DNA of 64,000 nt, from the NCBI RefSeq assembly GCF_024323335.1, contig NC_066580.1, positions 438,087,851 to 438,151,850 of the forward strand, given 5' to 3'. A model generated the notes under the pieces. It made no database searches. It saw only the letters and a list, made by a program, of their open reading frames with translations, and was not told the DNA's origin. The DNA comes from Lathyrus oleraceus (taxonomy: Eukaryota > Streptophyta > Magnoliopsida > Fabales > Fabaceae). Each line of letters starts with the position of its first letter. Position 1 is the stretch's first letter. Positions 19,591 through 30,641 of the stretch are shown here, piece after piece. Both the position numbers and the translations under genes were made by a program.

Positions 19591-21799
19591 CAAAAATCCA
19601 CTGAGGATAAGGTGAAAAACATTGGCGACCTTACTGAGGAACACCAAAATAGTCACGAAAGCCAATTTAGGATCAAACCAAAAAGGCAAATTGAATCAAG
19701 ACTCATCCTAATGAGGATATAACTCAGTAGGGAAATCCATCCCAATATGTGCGTTGGGAGGAAGCGGAAACAACCGTCATCCACGAGGATAGAACTCAGT
19801 GGGGAAATGGCAGGAAAGATAGACACTTTCTGCTTAAGGGGCTGACTCTATTTTGAAGGATCAGACACACCCATCTGCTTGGGGAGATGTATATCACCAA
19901 CTAGTAGGAGACAACAAACAAAAGATATATGGCAAAGAATGCAACATGAATATCTGAATGTTAATGATTATGCATGTATATGCGTAGTTTATGTATGATG
20001 AATGCTGACAAACAGACATATCTAACACAAACAGGTCCAGGAATAAGGCACACAGCCACCCGGTACTACATCTCAAGAGAGAAAGCCAGAAACTCTGATG
20101 GAGAGTATCCAATCTGCTGGAGATCTGAGATGCTAGGAAGCAAAGACTCTGCAGGAGAATCAGAGATATCAGGAAATCACACAATCTCTAAGTGATGGAT
20201 CATCAACCAATCCGGCTAGGGAAAGGAATCATCGCACAGGCAAAACAGCCACAACAGTAACTCATGCTGGGGAGATCCAGATACCAAAAACAATAGTATC
20301 TTTGTTGGGGATAGATCAACATAGATAAAGCTCATCACACCAACAACTCCGCTAAGGAAAAGAGTCCACTGCGCAGGCAAACACTGCTGAGGAGGACAGA
20401 ATGCACGAGTCGAATTTGCCACACAAGCAACTCTACTGGGGACACTGTCAGCAATTCCACTAGGGAATTCCACTGAGAGCACATCCACTGGGGGGATCAA
20501 TCAGCCACACTACTGAGGAAATCTACTGAGAGATCACGCTCTGCTGAGGAGAGAAAATCGTTCTTCCGCTGAGGGGGAGAGTGGTGAACATCTCAACGAA
20601 CACTTTGCTTAGGGATAAACCCAAAAGTCTCAGCTGGGGAGAAAAGATTCATTGCACATGCCGAAATCTGCTACAGCCGTAACTCTGTTGAGGAGCAATG
20701 AAAACACAAAATCATCGTAGGGATGAATCATCGTTCTCAGCTGGGAGAAATGTTTAATTGTGCAAGTAGAATCTGTCACAAAAGCCACTCTGATTGGGGA
20801 AATTGTCGACACAGGTAAGATCCACCATACCAACAACTCTGCTTGGGATGAATTATCACAGATAAAATCCATCACCAAAAACTTTGTTGCGGATCAGAGA
20901 AAATAGCAATATCTCTGAAGGATAACACCATTGTAGATAAGATCCAACAAACCAACCACTCTAGCTGGGATCTAGATATGCCAGGAAACAACAATATCTC
21001 GGCAGGGGATCTACCACATGAGCAGCTCTACTGGGGAGCCTATCTGATGAATGAAGGGAAGACTGCTTCAACGACTTCGCTGAGGAAGCAACCACCAAAT
21101 CCAAACTTCCAAGGAGAACACACCCAAGGGGAGAAAATTACTGCTCTGCTGGGAGTCTGGAGTGTGAATAAATCGTCCCAATACTCTGTTAAGGGAACGA
21201 AGCCAAGAAAGGCAACCTGCTCGGGAGAAAACCATAAAAGGCTCCGGAGGAAGAGAATACAATCAAATGCTAGGGATATGAACAAATATCTTACCCTGTT
21301 GGAAATCATACCACCCTTGGGAGAGCACTGAGGATCTCTTAAGTATCTTTTGATCATTGTGAATGTGTCACTTTGTTTAAAAACTGTTTGTGAAAAGTTT
21401 GTTTGTTTGAAACAATGATATTTTATGAATTAAAACATGCAAAACATTTGTTGAATTGAAACAAATAAGAGTGCAAATAATTGGATAAAGGCTCAAATTT
21501 ATTTGATGGAATGGTAGCCTGCAAATGGCAAGACTCCATAGATTTTTACAAATTTGAAATTGGTGATATATATTGGAAAGGGCTACATTGAACATAATGA
21601 CCATTTCTCCAGCAATTCCGGATTCGATGTATTCGAAGCTTCAGTTGACGACGAATGAACAGGAATCTCTGGCGGATGACAGATGTAGAACACAGTTTTG
21701 TCAAGATGCAGTTACTTGCCAAATCCCTAATTTTTTCCTAGATTGCCCCAGGGTGAGGTACTCAATCTAGCGGGATGCAAATATTCGTTTTTTTTTCAT

Positions 21800-21898
21800 G
21801 TCTCTAATTTTTGCCTGGATCGCCCTTTCGGGTTTTCAATCCACCGAGACGCTCATTTTTGCCTAAGCCGCCCTTTCGGGTTTTCAACTTAGCGAGCT
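21800..21898 (-). ncRNA. Tandem hairpin element of B
   Basis: Two modules on the minus strand, each with an inner ccc-gaaa-ggg stem-loop. The outer stems are ctaag/cttag (21863-21892) and tggat/atcca (21816-21843). Relative to element A the stems differ by paired changes. It sits just downstream of the integrase remnant, as in A. Confidence 0.65.
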
Positions 21899-21918
21899 AT
21901 TCTGTTTTTTTTTTCTTT

Positions 21919-22311
21919 TTAGGCGAAGTAGTTCTTGACTGCATCTGAATTCACAGGACGGGTGAAATCCTCCCCATCCATAGTTGTAAGCATCAAAGCA
22001 CCGCCTGAAAAGGCTCGCTTGACAACATATGGACCCTCGTAGTTTGGAGTCCACTTGCCCCTGGAATCGGGCGCGAAAGACAAGACTTTCTTGAGCACAA
22101 GGTCACCTTCTCGGAACACACGAGGCTTGACCTTCTTATCGAATGCTTTCTTCATTCTTTGCTGATATAACTGACCATGACACATGGCAGTCAATCGCTT
22201 CTCTTCTATCAAATTCAGCTGGTCATAACGACTTTGAACCCATTCAGCATCAGTCAACTTGGGATTTGAGGGTGTCATTTTTTTTTTGATTATTTTGATT
22301 TTGTTTTTCAC
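21919..22311 (-). pseudogene. Integrase C-terminal fragment (element B)
   Basis: About 115 residues match the C-terminus of element A integrase: AEWVQSRYDQLNLIEEKRL, GDLVLKKVLSFAPDSRGKW, YEGPYVVKRAFSGGALML and TMDGEDFTRP. The catalytic DDE domain is absent. The upstream codons, including the Lys-rich start, come from the deletion junction and not from a real protein start. The frame has no stop, but it can only be a remnant. Confidence 0.9.
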
Positions 22312-22343
22312 CCCTCTTTTTTTTTATTTGTAAAAACCCCAAT

Positions 22344-22526
22344 TTGACTGTTTACGGATTCTCAAGATGCGGCTTAATGATCTTCTTTTCATGCTCAAGA
22401 AGACGGGTAATCTCGTCAGGAATCCCTTTCAACATCATCTTCCTCTGCTTCGAATACAGGGAATTCAAAATTGGGAGATGGCGTTGGATCATTATGTTCA
22501 ATGGGTTTAAAAATCAACCTGCATAA
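22344..22526 (-). pseudogene. N-terminal scrap of the RT region (element B)
   Basis: On the minus strand one frame reads PNFEFPVFEAEED and, after a frameshift, another reads GIPDEITRLLEHEKKIIKPH. Together they correspond to the segment just after the intron of element A (EDCEVPGELARLLLQEEKT). Everything from the RT core to the integrase core is deleted between here and 22311. Confidence 0.75.
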
Positions 22527-22539
22527 TGATTTTGGATAT

Positions 22540-22780
22540 GAAAAGCTTTTTAGAAATCAAACAAGGCAATCATTATGCAGATGAAAAGATTGCTTTTATT
22601 CTTGTTTTTAGGGTTTTTTGTGATCACCAATTTCATGCAAAAAGCAAAAAGTGAAAATAATTGGGAAAACAAACATTTAACATGAATTTATTGAATGAAA
22701 ATATCATTGTATAAATGTTGCCAACAATGTCATCACTTCTCCTTTTGGCATGGGAGAAGGGTTTTTAAACAAAGTGATTA
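22540..22780 (-). other. Probable remnant of the pro-RT intron (element B)
   Basis: AT-rich sequence between the pro and RT remnants, ending in an attatgcag acceptor-like site. Its position matches the intron of element A, and it shows no coding capacity. Confidence 0.5.
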
Positions 22781-23180
22781 TTACTTTGATTTATGAATGA
22801 CTGTAGGAACATCCACAGGGACCCAATTGTGGCAGATCCCGCCAGGGATGACAAAATTGTCAGAATCCTCTGCATCCTCTTCCAGAACAACAGCAGCTTC
22901 TTCGCTCTGAGCAGTATGGATGAAACCTCCACTCTTGAACAACCCTTTCTCGTTGAAGACCCCAGAAGAAAAGCCAATGCCAGCCCGAGACTTGTTATCT
23001 TCAAGCTCGATCATTTTTCCTAGACCAGCAACTGCACCAAATTCAATGGTCAGTTTCGCATCTCGATAGGAAGCAAATGATGGAGTTCTCTTCTCAACAG
23101 GCTCGACTATAGATAAAGCTTGGAAAGGCGTTCCAACTTCATCCTCAGCATCTATGTATGAGAAGGAAGACAAATGGCTA
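22781..23180 (-). pseudogene. Protease-linker fragment (element B)
   Basis: About 130 residues corresponding to the C-terminal linker of element A pro: SYRDAKLTIEFGAVAGLGKM matches the MISLKDAQAVVEDGG region, followed by AGIGFSS and an acidic stretch. The protease catalytic motif is missing. The frame stays open without stops, but its beginning is a junction with gag sequence. Confidence 0.8.
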
Positions 23181-23184
23181 ACCA

Positions 23185-23300
23185 GGAATAAATCCATCAA
23201 AAGCACTTAGTCTGGAAAATTCCTCTTTGAGCTCACGGTTCTCTTGCTCTAGATGATCCATCAATCTGGAAGAGTTGGCTCTGGTGTAGTACCGGTGAGT
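23185..23300 (-). pseudogene. Gag N-terminal coiled-coil scrap (element B)
   Basis: The minus strand encodes MDHLEQENRELKEEFSRL, a heptad-type stretch like the Gag N-termini of Ogre-clade elements. It then runs into the pro linker, so a deletion removed the rest of gag and the protease core. Confidence 0.65.
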
Positions 23301-24429
23301 CAGCTTGTCTTCAAAATAAATGAAAAGCAACAGAGTTAGACCACAAGACCAGAGGCTGAGAACAACACCTTCTTATGCAAATGATGCATGGAATGCTGGT
23401 GCATATGATTTGTTTTTATTTCAAAGAAACTTTAGGGTATTATTTGCAAATTTTGAAATATTAAGCATTTTATCGCATATGGAAAATATCTCGTCAAATA
23501 ATTCTTTGTCTTTCCATGTCTGGAATTTTTTGCAAAGAAACCCCTTAAGTTCCTTGAAAAAAAATCTCATTTTTTAATGATATGGATGCAGATGAATGCA
23601 TGAATGCATGAATGCAACAATCACACTCAAGGATCAAGCAAAGCACACCAGACAAAGGTCATGGGATGGCTCATATCCTCCTTAATATCAATCATCCATT
23701 TCGGTGGATTATGGTTTACACCTTATCAACACCCAAGTTCCATTGATATTAAGGATGTATGAACGGATCAACCATGAATCACGGGTTTGTTGTGAGTCAC
23801 GAGCATGGAGTCTCGGTTAAGAACCATCCAAAGAGAGTGTACTAGGGTTTAAACCTGCTGAACATGTTCTATCAGAGGTTCCCATAGTCATCATCCCATC
23901 TTTCGATTATTATCGAAGGAACAAATACTCGTATTCCAAAAATATTCTCAAGAGAGACTCTTATGAATGTAGTATCGCGTAACAATCGCATCAAATATTA
24001 CATCTGAACGACCTCCGCACTACGTCCTAAAATAGGCCAAGATGGGCTTGGTAAACTAAGGTCCTTGGCTTCTAAGGCACATATTGGAAAGATAATGTCT
24101 AACCACAAATAACTTGTGTGACATTATTATCCCAACATGACCTCCACCAAGTGAATGGACTCGCAAGTCAACTTGCTAAGGAATAACTCCACACAAGTCG
24201 ACAAGACTATGCCATTCTCCTATCCTAAGGTGCACTCGAGTTCGGGTATAGAACTCATCTCATAGAGATCACCAAGCAATGCAAGCAATGCAAGCAATTG
24301 ATATATCAAGCAATTCAATCATTACAATCAATACAGTAATCCCAAATTGCACCAAAAATATGTCATAAACAACATACAAATATAATACAACAAGTGTGAA
24401 AAGTTGGCAAAACCCACCAAGGAATTTTA
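23301..24429 (-). other. Untranslated leader of element B
   Basis: 1.1 kb between the PBS and the gag scrap. I see no credible coding frame, only AT-rich sequence with a short atgcatgaatgcatgaatg patch near 23597. Confidence 0.6.
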
Positions 24430-24447
24430 TCCCCAGCAGAGTCGCCA
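24430..24447 (-). promoter_or_regulatory. Primer binding site of element B (tRNA-Arg)
   Basis: The minus strand reads tggcgactctgctgggga, six bases after the LTR end; canonical Ogre type. Confidence 0.9.
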
Positions 24448-24453
24448 CTTTCC

Positions 24454-27400
24454 TGTAGCGGTGTATTCGTTACCATTAGAGATATTAACTAAATCCAAGG
24501 TAAATCATACAAAGTCGAGTCGCCACCGCACTTCTATTTATCCAAAGGAATGGTTAGAAAGCGAACAGAAACCTATAAAGTTTTACAAATAAAACTAGCA
24601 AAAGAGGGTCAGAGATCTGGGTAAGGGGGTTGGTTATGTCATGGGAAGGTATTAGGCACCCACAACATCCTAGGTACTCCTAGGGAGCCCTTTTCACAAC
24701 TTGTTGCAAAGGTTATTGTTTATGAAAATATTTTGTGCAAACATGATTGAAGAGATGAGAAAAGAATATACAAGTTTATTTACATTTTTGTGTTTGGATG
24801 GATGAACCCATTGCCTACGTACCTTCTCATGAAAGATAAGGATCAAAACCCCATAGTTCGGGTAACAAATTTCAAAACAGATGAGTGGATTGATTTTAAA
24901 CAAAAGCCTTAAGGTCTTTCATTATCAAAGGGAGAAAACTCGACCTGAACAACCACAAGTCCACCATGTGAGAATAGCTTCGACATGCTAGTGAGGGATT
25001 ATGCCCTATAATAAGCATGGAAGTCTTACAATTCAATCACTAAGGACAAAAGGTGAGATTTATATCAACCACTAAGATAATTCAGATCTATGGCTAATGC
25101 ATGAAAATTTGATTAAGAAGTGAGCAAAGGCCACAAAAAGCAATTGAGTGGGTTGAATTAACCAATTAGAAGTATTCACAAAGATAGTCAAAATTGACTT
25201 AAAGTTCAATTCAAAATGAGTATTATGAAAAGAAAGTTTGAAAATCAGAGGCATAAGGCCTAGGTTTCTAATGTTGACAACAAGTCAAATGTTTGCACAA
25301 TATTTTTCTGGTTTGGGTTAAGGATGGAGAAAGGTTAACAAAAGGATGAGGGTTAAGGGATGCAACCACAAATAGGAATTCCTTTCTTAAGATCATAGAG
25401 ATGATCCAAGTAAGTTCCTTTGGATTTAGGCAACACAAGGTAAAAGCAATAAGCTAGTCTCATAAGAGAACAACAAACTGGAAACGGAGTGCCAATCAAT
25501 GGTCTTACATCCAACTCCAAAAACAAACGAGAAACAGAAAGCCAATCAATGGTCTTACATCTAACTCCACAAAATAAAACAGGAAACAGATAGCCAATCA
25601 ATGGTCTTACATCTAGCTCCACAAAACAAACAGGAAACAGATAGCCAATCAATGGTCTTACATCTGACTCCTCAAACAAACAAACATGCATGAAAAGCAA
25701 ACACATGAAAGATTCATAAATAAGCAAACAATCAATCAAGCATCACACTCTATATGCAAACAAGAGGCTCAGACAAGTGGTTATGCTTTAGTCAAGGGGT
25801 CATATCAACCTCGACAAACAAGCCAAAACTGTAGGGGTGTTCTGAAGCTCTTAACCACTAACATTGAGAGTTAGGGTGAAGCTGATGAAAGTGAAATGAG
25901 GATTAGACCTCATGCTCTTAACCCTGGTCTGGGTGAGCTTGAATCAAAGAAGATGTGGGGATCCAGAATGAGGGACCCTATTCCACTTGACTGACTCTAT
26001 ACAAGATCTTGGGTGTTTATTCAAAAGCATTAGCACGTAGTGCGAGCATAATGAAAGACTCACTGATTAACAGGGGATTGATTGCTAATCCCTTTTATCT
26101 GTCAATTGCATCTTCACTTAGGAGGACTTAACAAGTAACATGCCTCATTTAGAGGTCTTTAGCACAAAGGTAAACAATCATAATCATGGCCTCATAAGGA
26201 GGACTTCAGCCAAATGCCCGCTAAAAAGGCGACAGGACTTCCAGACTACATGGAGAAAGAGAGGTTACCTAAGTGGTAAACCAACCACAAACCAAAGCAA
26301 AGCTCAAGCAAGAGCTAAACGCGACTAATGTACCTGTACAAAAGCCAAACAGTTAATATTTACATTCAGAAAACCCAAACAGACAACAGAGGAATCATCC
26401 AACAATTATACACAAGGTAAGTCTCAAATGCAATCACTCAAGTGAGTTCATCACATCAAGGGACCTACAACACAACAAAGGTTAGTAAACAAAGCAAATG
26501 GCATCTCAAATGATGAGGCCACACCAATCATTAGTGCTAAATACCTGAAACACAAACACAATTGGTGAGTACAAACCACTAGTACAAAGACTAGGGTCAA
26601 AGGCAAGGTAAATGACCAAAATAGAAGTCAATATTTCATATGAAGCACAATCAATCAATCAAGAAGAAAGCCTCAAAAGGACCAAAGCCAAATCATTAAG
26701 CAAAGCCATCAATTAATCAAGATAAGGAAAAGGCAAACAATGTGATCAAAATTGGACATCAAGAATAGAAAATCCACATTAAAACATAAATGAATCCAAT
26801 GATCATGAAAATTTTTATGTGCACTTTGCAATCATTTGATCATAACCTCTCAACCATTCATCAGATGATCATGATCTTGGACTTTTTGAAAAGAGGAGAG
26901 AAAGATATTCAACTTTCATGTTGACCAAAAATCCATTTGAAGCTTCTCTGATGTTGGAAAGTTAAGTTGAATGTGGATCAAAAACTTGCCATTTTTGGAA
27001 ACTTGAAATTATAGGTCACTTTCCATTTTTGGAAACTTTTGATTTGACTTCAAAATCTTCAAGATAGATGTATGATATGATGAATAGGCCTTGTTTGAAC
27101 ATGAATGAGGATGTTAAGGTCAATTCCCCCAACTCAAAGCCTTCAATTGACTGTACAGTTGATTGCATGGGTCCTCAAATGACCTGAAAATGTTCTGATG
27201 AATTTGAGCCTCAACCACTTGGGGAATTTGCTCCAAAATGAACCTCTAGCTCATATAAGCTCAATATAATGATCATGTGGTCCTCACACCAAGAAAATAC
27301 CATCAGCTCTTGTACAAAGGAAATCCTTGAAGTGATTGACCTGTAGTTACTTAGACTGCAAAACAAATGTTAGATGACATATTTTTGGTGCTTTTGGTTA

Positions 27401-27578
27401 GTGATTAAAACAAGAAAAGCAAATATATACAATGCAAGCAATGCCTGGTGATCTCAACCACTCACAGGAGATCCCAACCAAGGGGAAAGGAAGGCAAGAT
27501 GCTCAAAGATCCTGGAGGCTATGCAATGCTATGATATGATGCCATGAGGGATCTCAGGGACAAAATTGGGGTCTTACA
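24454..27578 (-). repeat. Element B 5' LTR
   Basis: 3125 bp, reading tgtaagacccc to cgctaca on the minus strand. It is related to the 5.5-kb solo LTR at 50385-55885 at both ends but lacks about 2.4 kb of its middle, including the palindromes and the TATA-like promoter seen there. A PBS-like tggcgactc is at 24517-24525, about 70 bp before the true PBS. At 27470-27474 it preserves the empty target site of element A. Confidence 0.92.
25470..25685 (-). repeat. Four-copy 51-bp tandem repeat in LTR of B
   Basis: gccaatcaatggtcttacat recurs at 25491, 25541, 25593 and 25644. The solo LTR has a related array at 51380-51680. Confidence 0.9.
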
Positions 27579-28408
27579 ATATGATGTGACATCTCAAGTT
27601 TGCCTTTTATATGGCTGCACTTAGGTTTGGATTTTGGTTTGCAACTAGTGTAACTGCACTCAGCCTTAGATTCATTGAATCCAATGCCAGATTTGTCTCC
27701 TGTTATTTGACCAGTCCGGAGAATCTTGTCTAAGATATCAGATCCATTGTTAAGCATTCTTACATACTTGGTCATCTCATCTAGTTTGGAGTTCAAGAGT
27801 ACAACTTTAGTCTTCAACTTGGAGATGGTCTCCACATATTCTCCCTTTTCATTCTCTACCTGAGCTATCACTTGCTTCTGGCTTTCAACTTGTCTGCACA
27901 CTTCTGCACTTCTGTGACACAACTCTTTGTAGGTAGTGGCCATCTCTTCAAAGGTTACTTCATCATCACTTGACTCTTCATCAGAACCCCATCTTCCTGT
28001 CAATGCAGTCACGTGATTTGCAGCTTCTTTTGTTTCACTTCCATCAGACCAAGAGGCAGCAAGACTCCTCTTTTGTTTCTTGAGGTAGGTCCCACATTCA
28101 GTTTTAATGTGACCATACCCATCACATTCATAGCACTGAACTTCTTTTCCTTCTTTGGGCTTTTCTTCAGACCTTGTTCTTCTTCCAAAATTGTTGGATT
28201 TACTGATGTCAGATGCGATGTTCTTGACATTGGCCTTGGATCTTACATCTATCTTTTTCATAAGTCCATTGAACTGTCTTCCCAGCATTGCTACCTCATT
28301 TTCCAGATCTTCATCAATATCTTGACCACCTTCCTCGTCTTCCCCTTCAGTGTTTGACATGAAGGCTATGCTCTTGGCTTTCTTTTCAGATTCATCACAT
28401 ATTCCCAT
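27579..28408 (-). pseudogene. Copia gag, C-terminal part with zinc knuckle
   Basis: Continues the gag frame after the stop at 28436-28438. It contains the zinc knuckle CYECDGYGHIKTEC (C-x2-C-x4-H-x4-C), preceded by basic residues and followed by a long coiled-coil-like stretch (EVCRQVESQKQVIAQVENEK). The last residues before 27579 are interrupted by element B, so the polyprotein (protease, integrase, RT) is not in the window. Its start at 28408 is only the first Met after the stop. Confidence 0.88.
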
Positions 28409-28435
28409 CTCAAATGTTTGGAGGGATCCAATTAG

Positions 28436-29035
28436 CTAATCAACTCTCATATTTGAGATGTCTTGAGATTCTTCTATGGCTGTCACCTTCATAGCAAATC
28501 TCTTAGGGAGTGACCTGAGTATTTTCCTTACTAACTTTTCATCTGTCATCTTCTCTCCCAGAGCTCCAGAGGCATTGACAATTTCAAGGATACTCATATG
28601 AAATTCATGAATAGTTTCATCTTCTTTCATCCTCAAGTTTTCAAACTTGGTGGTGAGCAGCTGTAGTCTAGACATTCTCACTCTAGAGGTACCTTCATGA
28701 GTGGTTTTGAGAATGTCCCAAGCATCTTTAGCCACTTCACAGTTGTTTATCAATCTGAAGATGTTCTTGTCTACTCCATTGAAGATGGCATTCAATGCTT
28801 TAGAATTTCCGAGGGCTAGATCCTCCTCCTCCTTGGACCATTGTTCTTCAGGCTTCTTATCAGTAATGGCTTCTCCTTCCTTAGTAATTACTGGATGTTC
28901 CCAGCCTGTTAACACAACCTTCCAAGCCTTATTATCAAGAGATTTTAGGAAAGCTACCATTCGAGGTTTCCAATAGTCATAGTTAGATCCATCAAAAATT
29001 GGTGGCCTGTGAATAGATCCTCCATCTCTCTCCAT
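28436..29035 (-). pseudogene. Copia gag, N-terminal part
   Basis: About 200 codons from an ATG some 50 bp after the PBS. The N-terminus FDGSNYDYWKPRMVAFLKSL and the UBN2-type gag domain (AWDILKTTHEGTSRVRMSRL; LRMKEDETIHEF) identify a Ty1-copia capsid. The frame stops at TAG (28436-28438), but the next codons in the same frame continue the family sequence, so a single nonsense change split gag here. Confidence 0.92.
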
Positions 29036-29084
29036 AGTACCAGAAAGTATTGTCCCTAGATCTCACCCAGAACCAGAGCAGGAT

Positions 29085-29102
29085 GCCTGCTCTGATACTA
29101 AT
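29085..29102 (-). promoter_or_regulatory. Primer binding site of the copia element (initiator tRNA-Met)
   Basis: The minus strand reads tagtatcagagc two bases after the LTR, one mismatch from the usual tggtatcagagc. Confidence 0.8.
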
Positions 29103-30211
29103 TGAAATTCTGGTATCAGATATGAGATGTCGAAGATAATGTCACGACACTAATATCTGAGTAGTGCAAACAGGATAAAGATAAAGAATAGTAAGGCAAG
29201 AGACATAAGCAATTGTTAACCCAGTTTGGTCCAACTCACCTACATTTGGGGGCTACCAATCCAAGAAGGAAATCCACTAAATAGAATCAGTTCAAAGACT
29301 CTCCGTACACTTCAACAAGTTACAGTCTTTCTCACCTAATCTCTACCCGTGCGACTTCTACCTAAGCAATCTTAGATATGAGAACCCACTCACTCCCCCT
29401 CAATCACACCTGTGATTTTAAACAACAATTACTCTGAAAAGAAGACACTTTTCAATAACACACACTTGATCTTACTTGGCAGTTTCAATCAAGTAGACAC
29501 ACACTTGATCTTCAATCAAGTAGACACACACTTGATCTTGCTTAACAACTTTGATCAAGTAGACACACACTCTTGCTTACAAGCTTAGAGTGACAATTTA
29601 CAACCCACAAATCAGACCAATTCAATCATCTATGGATGAATTGAATGGCTTACAAGTCTCACGACTAAACAAGACACAAACCCTTATATTCTCTCAATAT
29701 TTCGCTCAGTATTGGTTGTGTATCAAATCAGGTTTTCCATGTCCTATTTATAGAAGCATTCAATTGGGATTGGACATCTTGAAAACCCTAAAACTATTTT
29801 CCAATTAAATCTTCTCATGACAGTTGGTTAGATCTCCTTGGAAAATAAGTAAATCAGGTTGTAATTAATGGATGAATGCACCTGCAAATCAGATCTTCAA
29901 TCATACATAGATTGCCATTAAATGCGCAATCACATAACACATAAAATTCACCCTGAATGTTCTGTGTACAAGATGTCATGACATCGGGTCTGACATCCTG
30001 GAACAATCCTGCATAATTCCATTTATAATTTCCAGCAGGTACATAATATCAGATGCCATGACATTGTGTATGACATCCTGAAACAATCCTACATAATTAT
30101 ATTTTTTAAACTCCAGCAGGTACATAGATATCTTATGTTAAGACATCACATGCAACATCTTGTGAACACTATTTGTTTTACCAAAATTGCTGCCAACACT
30201 TAGAACCAACA
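29103..30211 (-). repeat. LTR of the SIRE-like copia element
   Basis: 1109 bp from tgttggttc (ending at 30211) to aatttca (29103) on the minus strand. The stretch 29500-29580 has short direct repeats (tagacacacacttgatctt). The other LTR is outside the window, so age cannot be read. Confidence 0.85.
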
Positions 30212-30641
30212 AGATATATGGCTTTAAGCGTCCTGGCGAGTATGTGTGCATTCCGCAATGACAAGGGAGCAATGAATACGGAAGGCCTAGAACTTTCCAC
30301 AGTTGCACCAATTTTTGTTTAGTCTGACAGCATAGGATAAATTTGGCATCCCCTCATTGTGGTTCATTGTTTCTTGTACACTTAAACTTTACATATGACG
30401 CTCCAAGATTATAACCGCGTGTGTGCTAGCTTTGATAGTTTCCTCTTTCATCACTTTCATACAACATTCACTGAATAATTAACCTGACATTAACACGTCA
30501 ATCCATCTTTCACCTCTGGTTGCGAAGGTCGATGTCAACCTAAAATAGGTTGTTCTGACCAATGCGGTTATTAGTAAATTTCTAATGCCTTCGAATAGGC
30601 CGTTCATGCATTCCACAGGGTTTGTTGTCATGTGGCCCCAT
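30212..30641 (-). pseudogene. Mutator-like (MULE) transposase C-terminal fragment
   Basis: The minus strand from about 30645 reads WGHMTTNPVECMNGLFEGIR, RTTYFRLTSTFATRGERW, SLSVQETMNHNEGMPNLSY and WCNCGKF, then HCSLVIA. These are the end of the MULE transposase domain and the SWIM zinc finger. Four in-frame stops are present, and the SWIM histidine (normally C-x-H) is replaced by Leu. The fragment is bounded on one side by the SIRE-like LTR and on the other by the Athila LTR, so both probably inserted into it. The catalytic part is missing. Confidence 0.85.

Larger units (their letters stand above)
16740..21310 (-). repeat. Dispersed PBS-complementary motifs in the 3' UTR of B
   Basis: More than 25 degenerate copies of actctgctgggga on the plus strand (clear ones near 16810, 19410, 20265, 20430, 20540, 20790, 21025 and 21150). 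In element-sense RNA they read tccccagcagagt, like the tRNA-Arg 3' end and complementary to the element's own PBS. Spacing is irregular, often 40-80 bp in the 20000-21300 part. The whole stretch has no credible protein-coding frame. Confidence 0.6.
16271..24453 (-). mobile_element. Element B internal region: deleted Ogre relative
   Basis: Bounded by a PPT (16271-16286) and a tRNA-Arg PBS (24430-24447), both on the minus strand. In element order it keeps a short gag N-terminus, the C-terminal part of pro, an intron-like stretch, the start of RT, the integrase C-terminus, the hairpin element and a 5.5-kb repeat-rich 3' UTR. The gag capsid, protease core, RT-RNase H and integrase core are gone, so B could only have moved with proteins supplied in trans. 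Confidence 0.9.
27579..30211 (-). mobile_element. SIRE-like Ty1-copia element, 5' part
   Basis: Minus-strand element with 5' LTR (29103-30211), initiator-Met PBS and the start of gag. It is cut at 27578/27579 by the LTR of element B, so the rest should lie to the left of the window. The LTR start tgttggttctaagtg and the gag sequence are typical of legume SIRE/Maximus-type elements. Confidence 0.88.
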
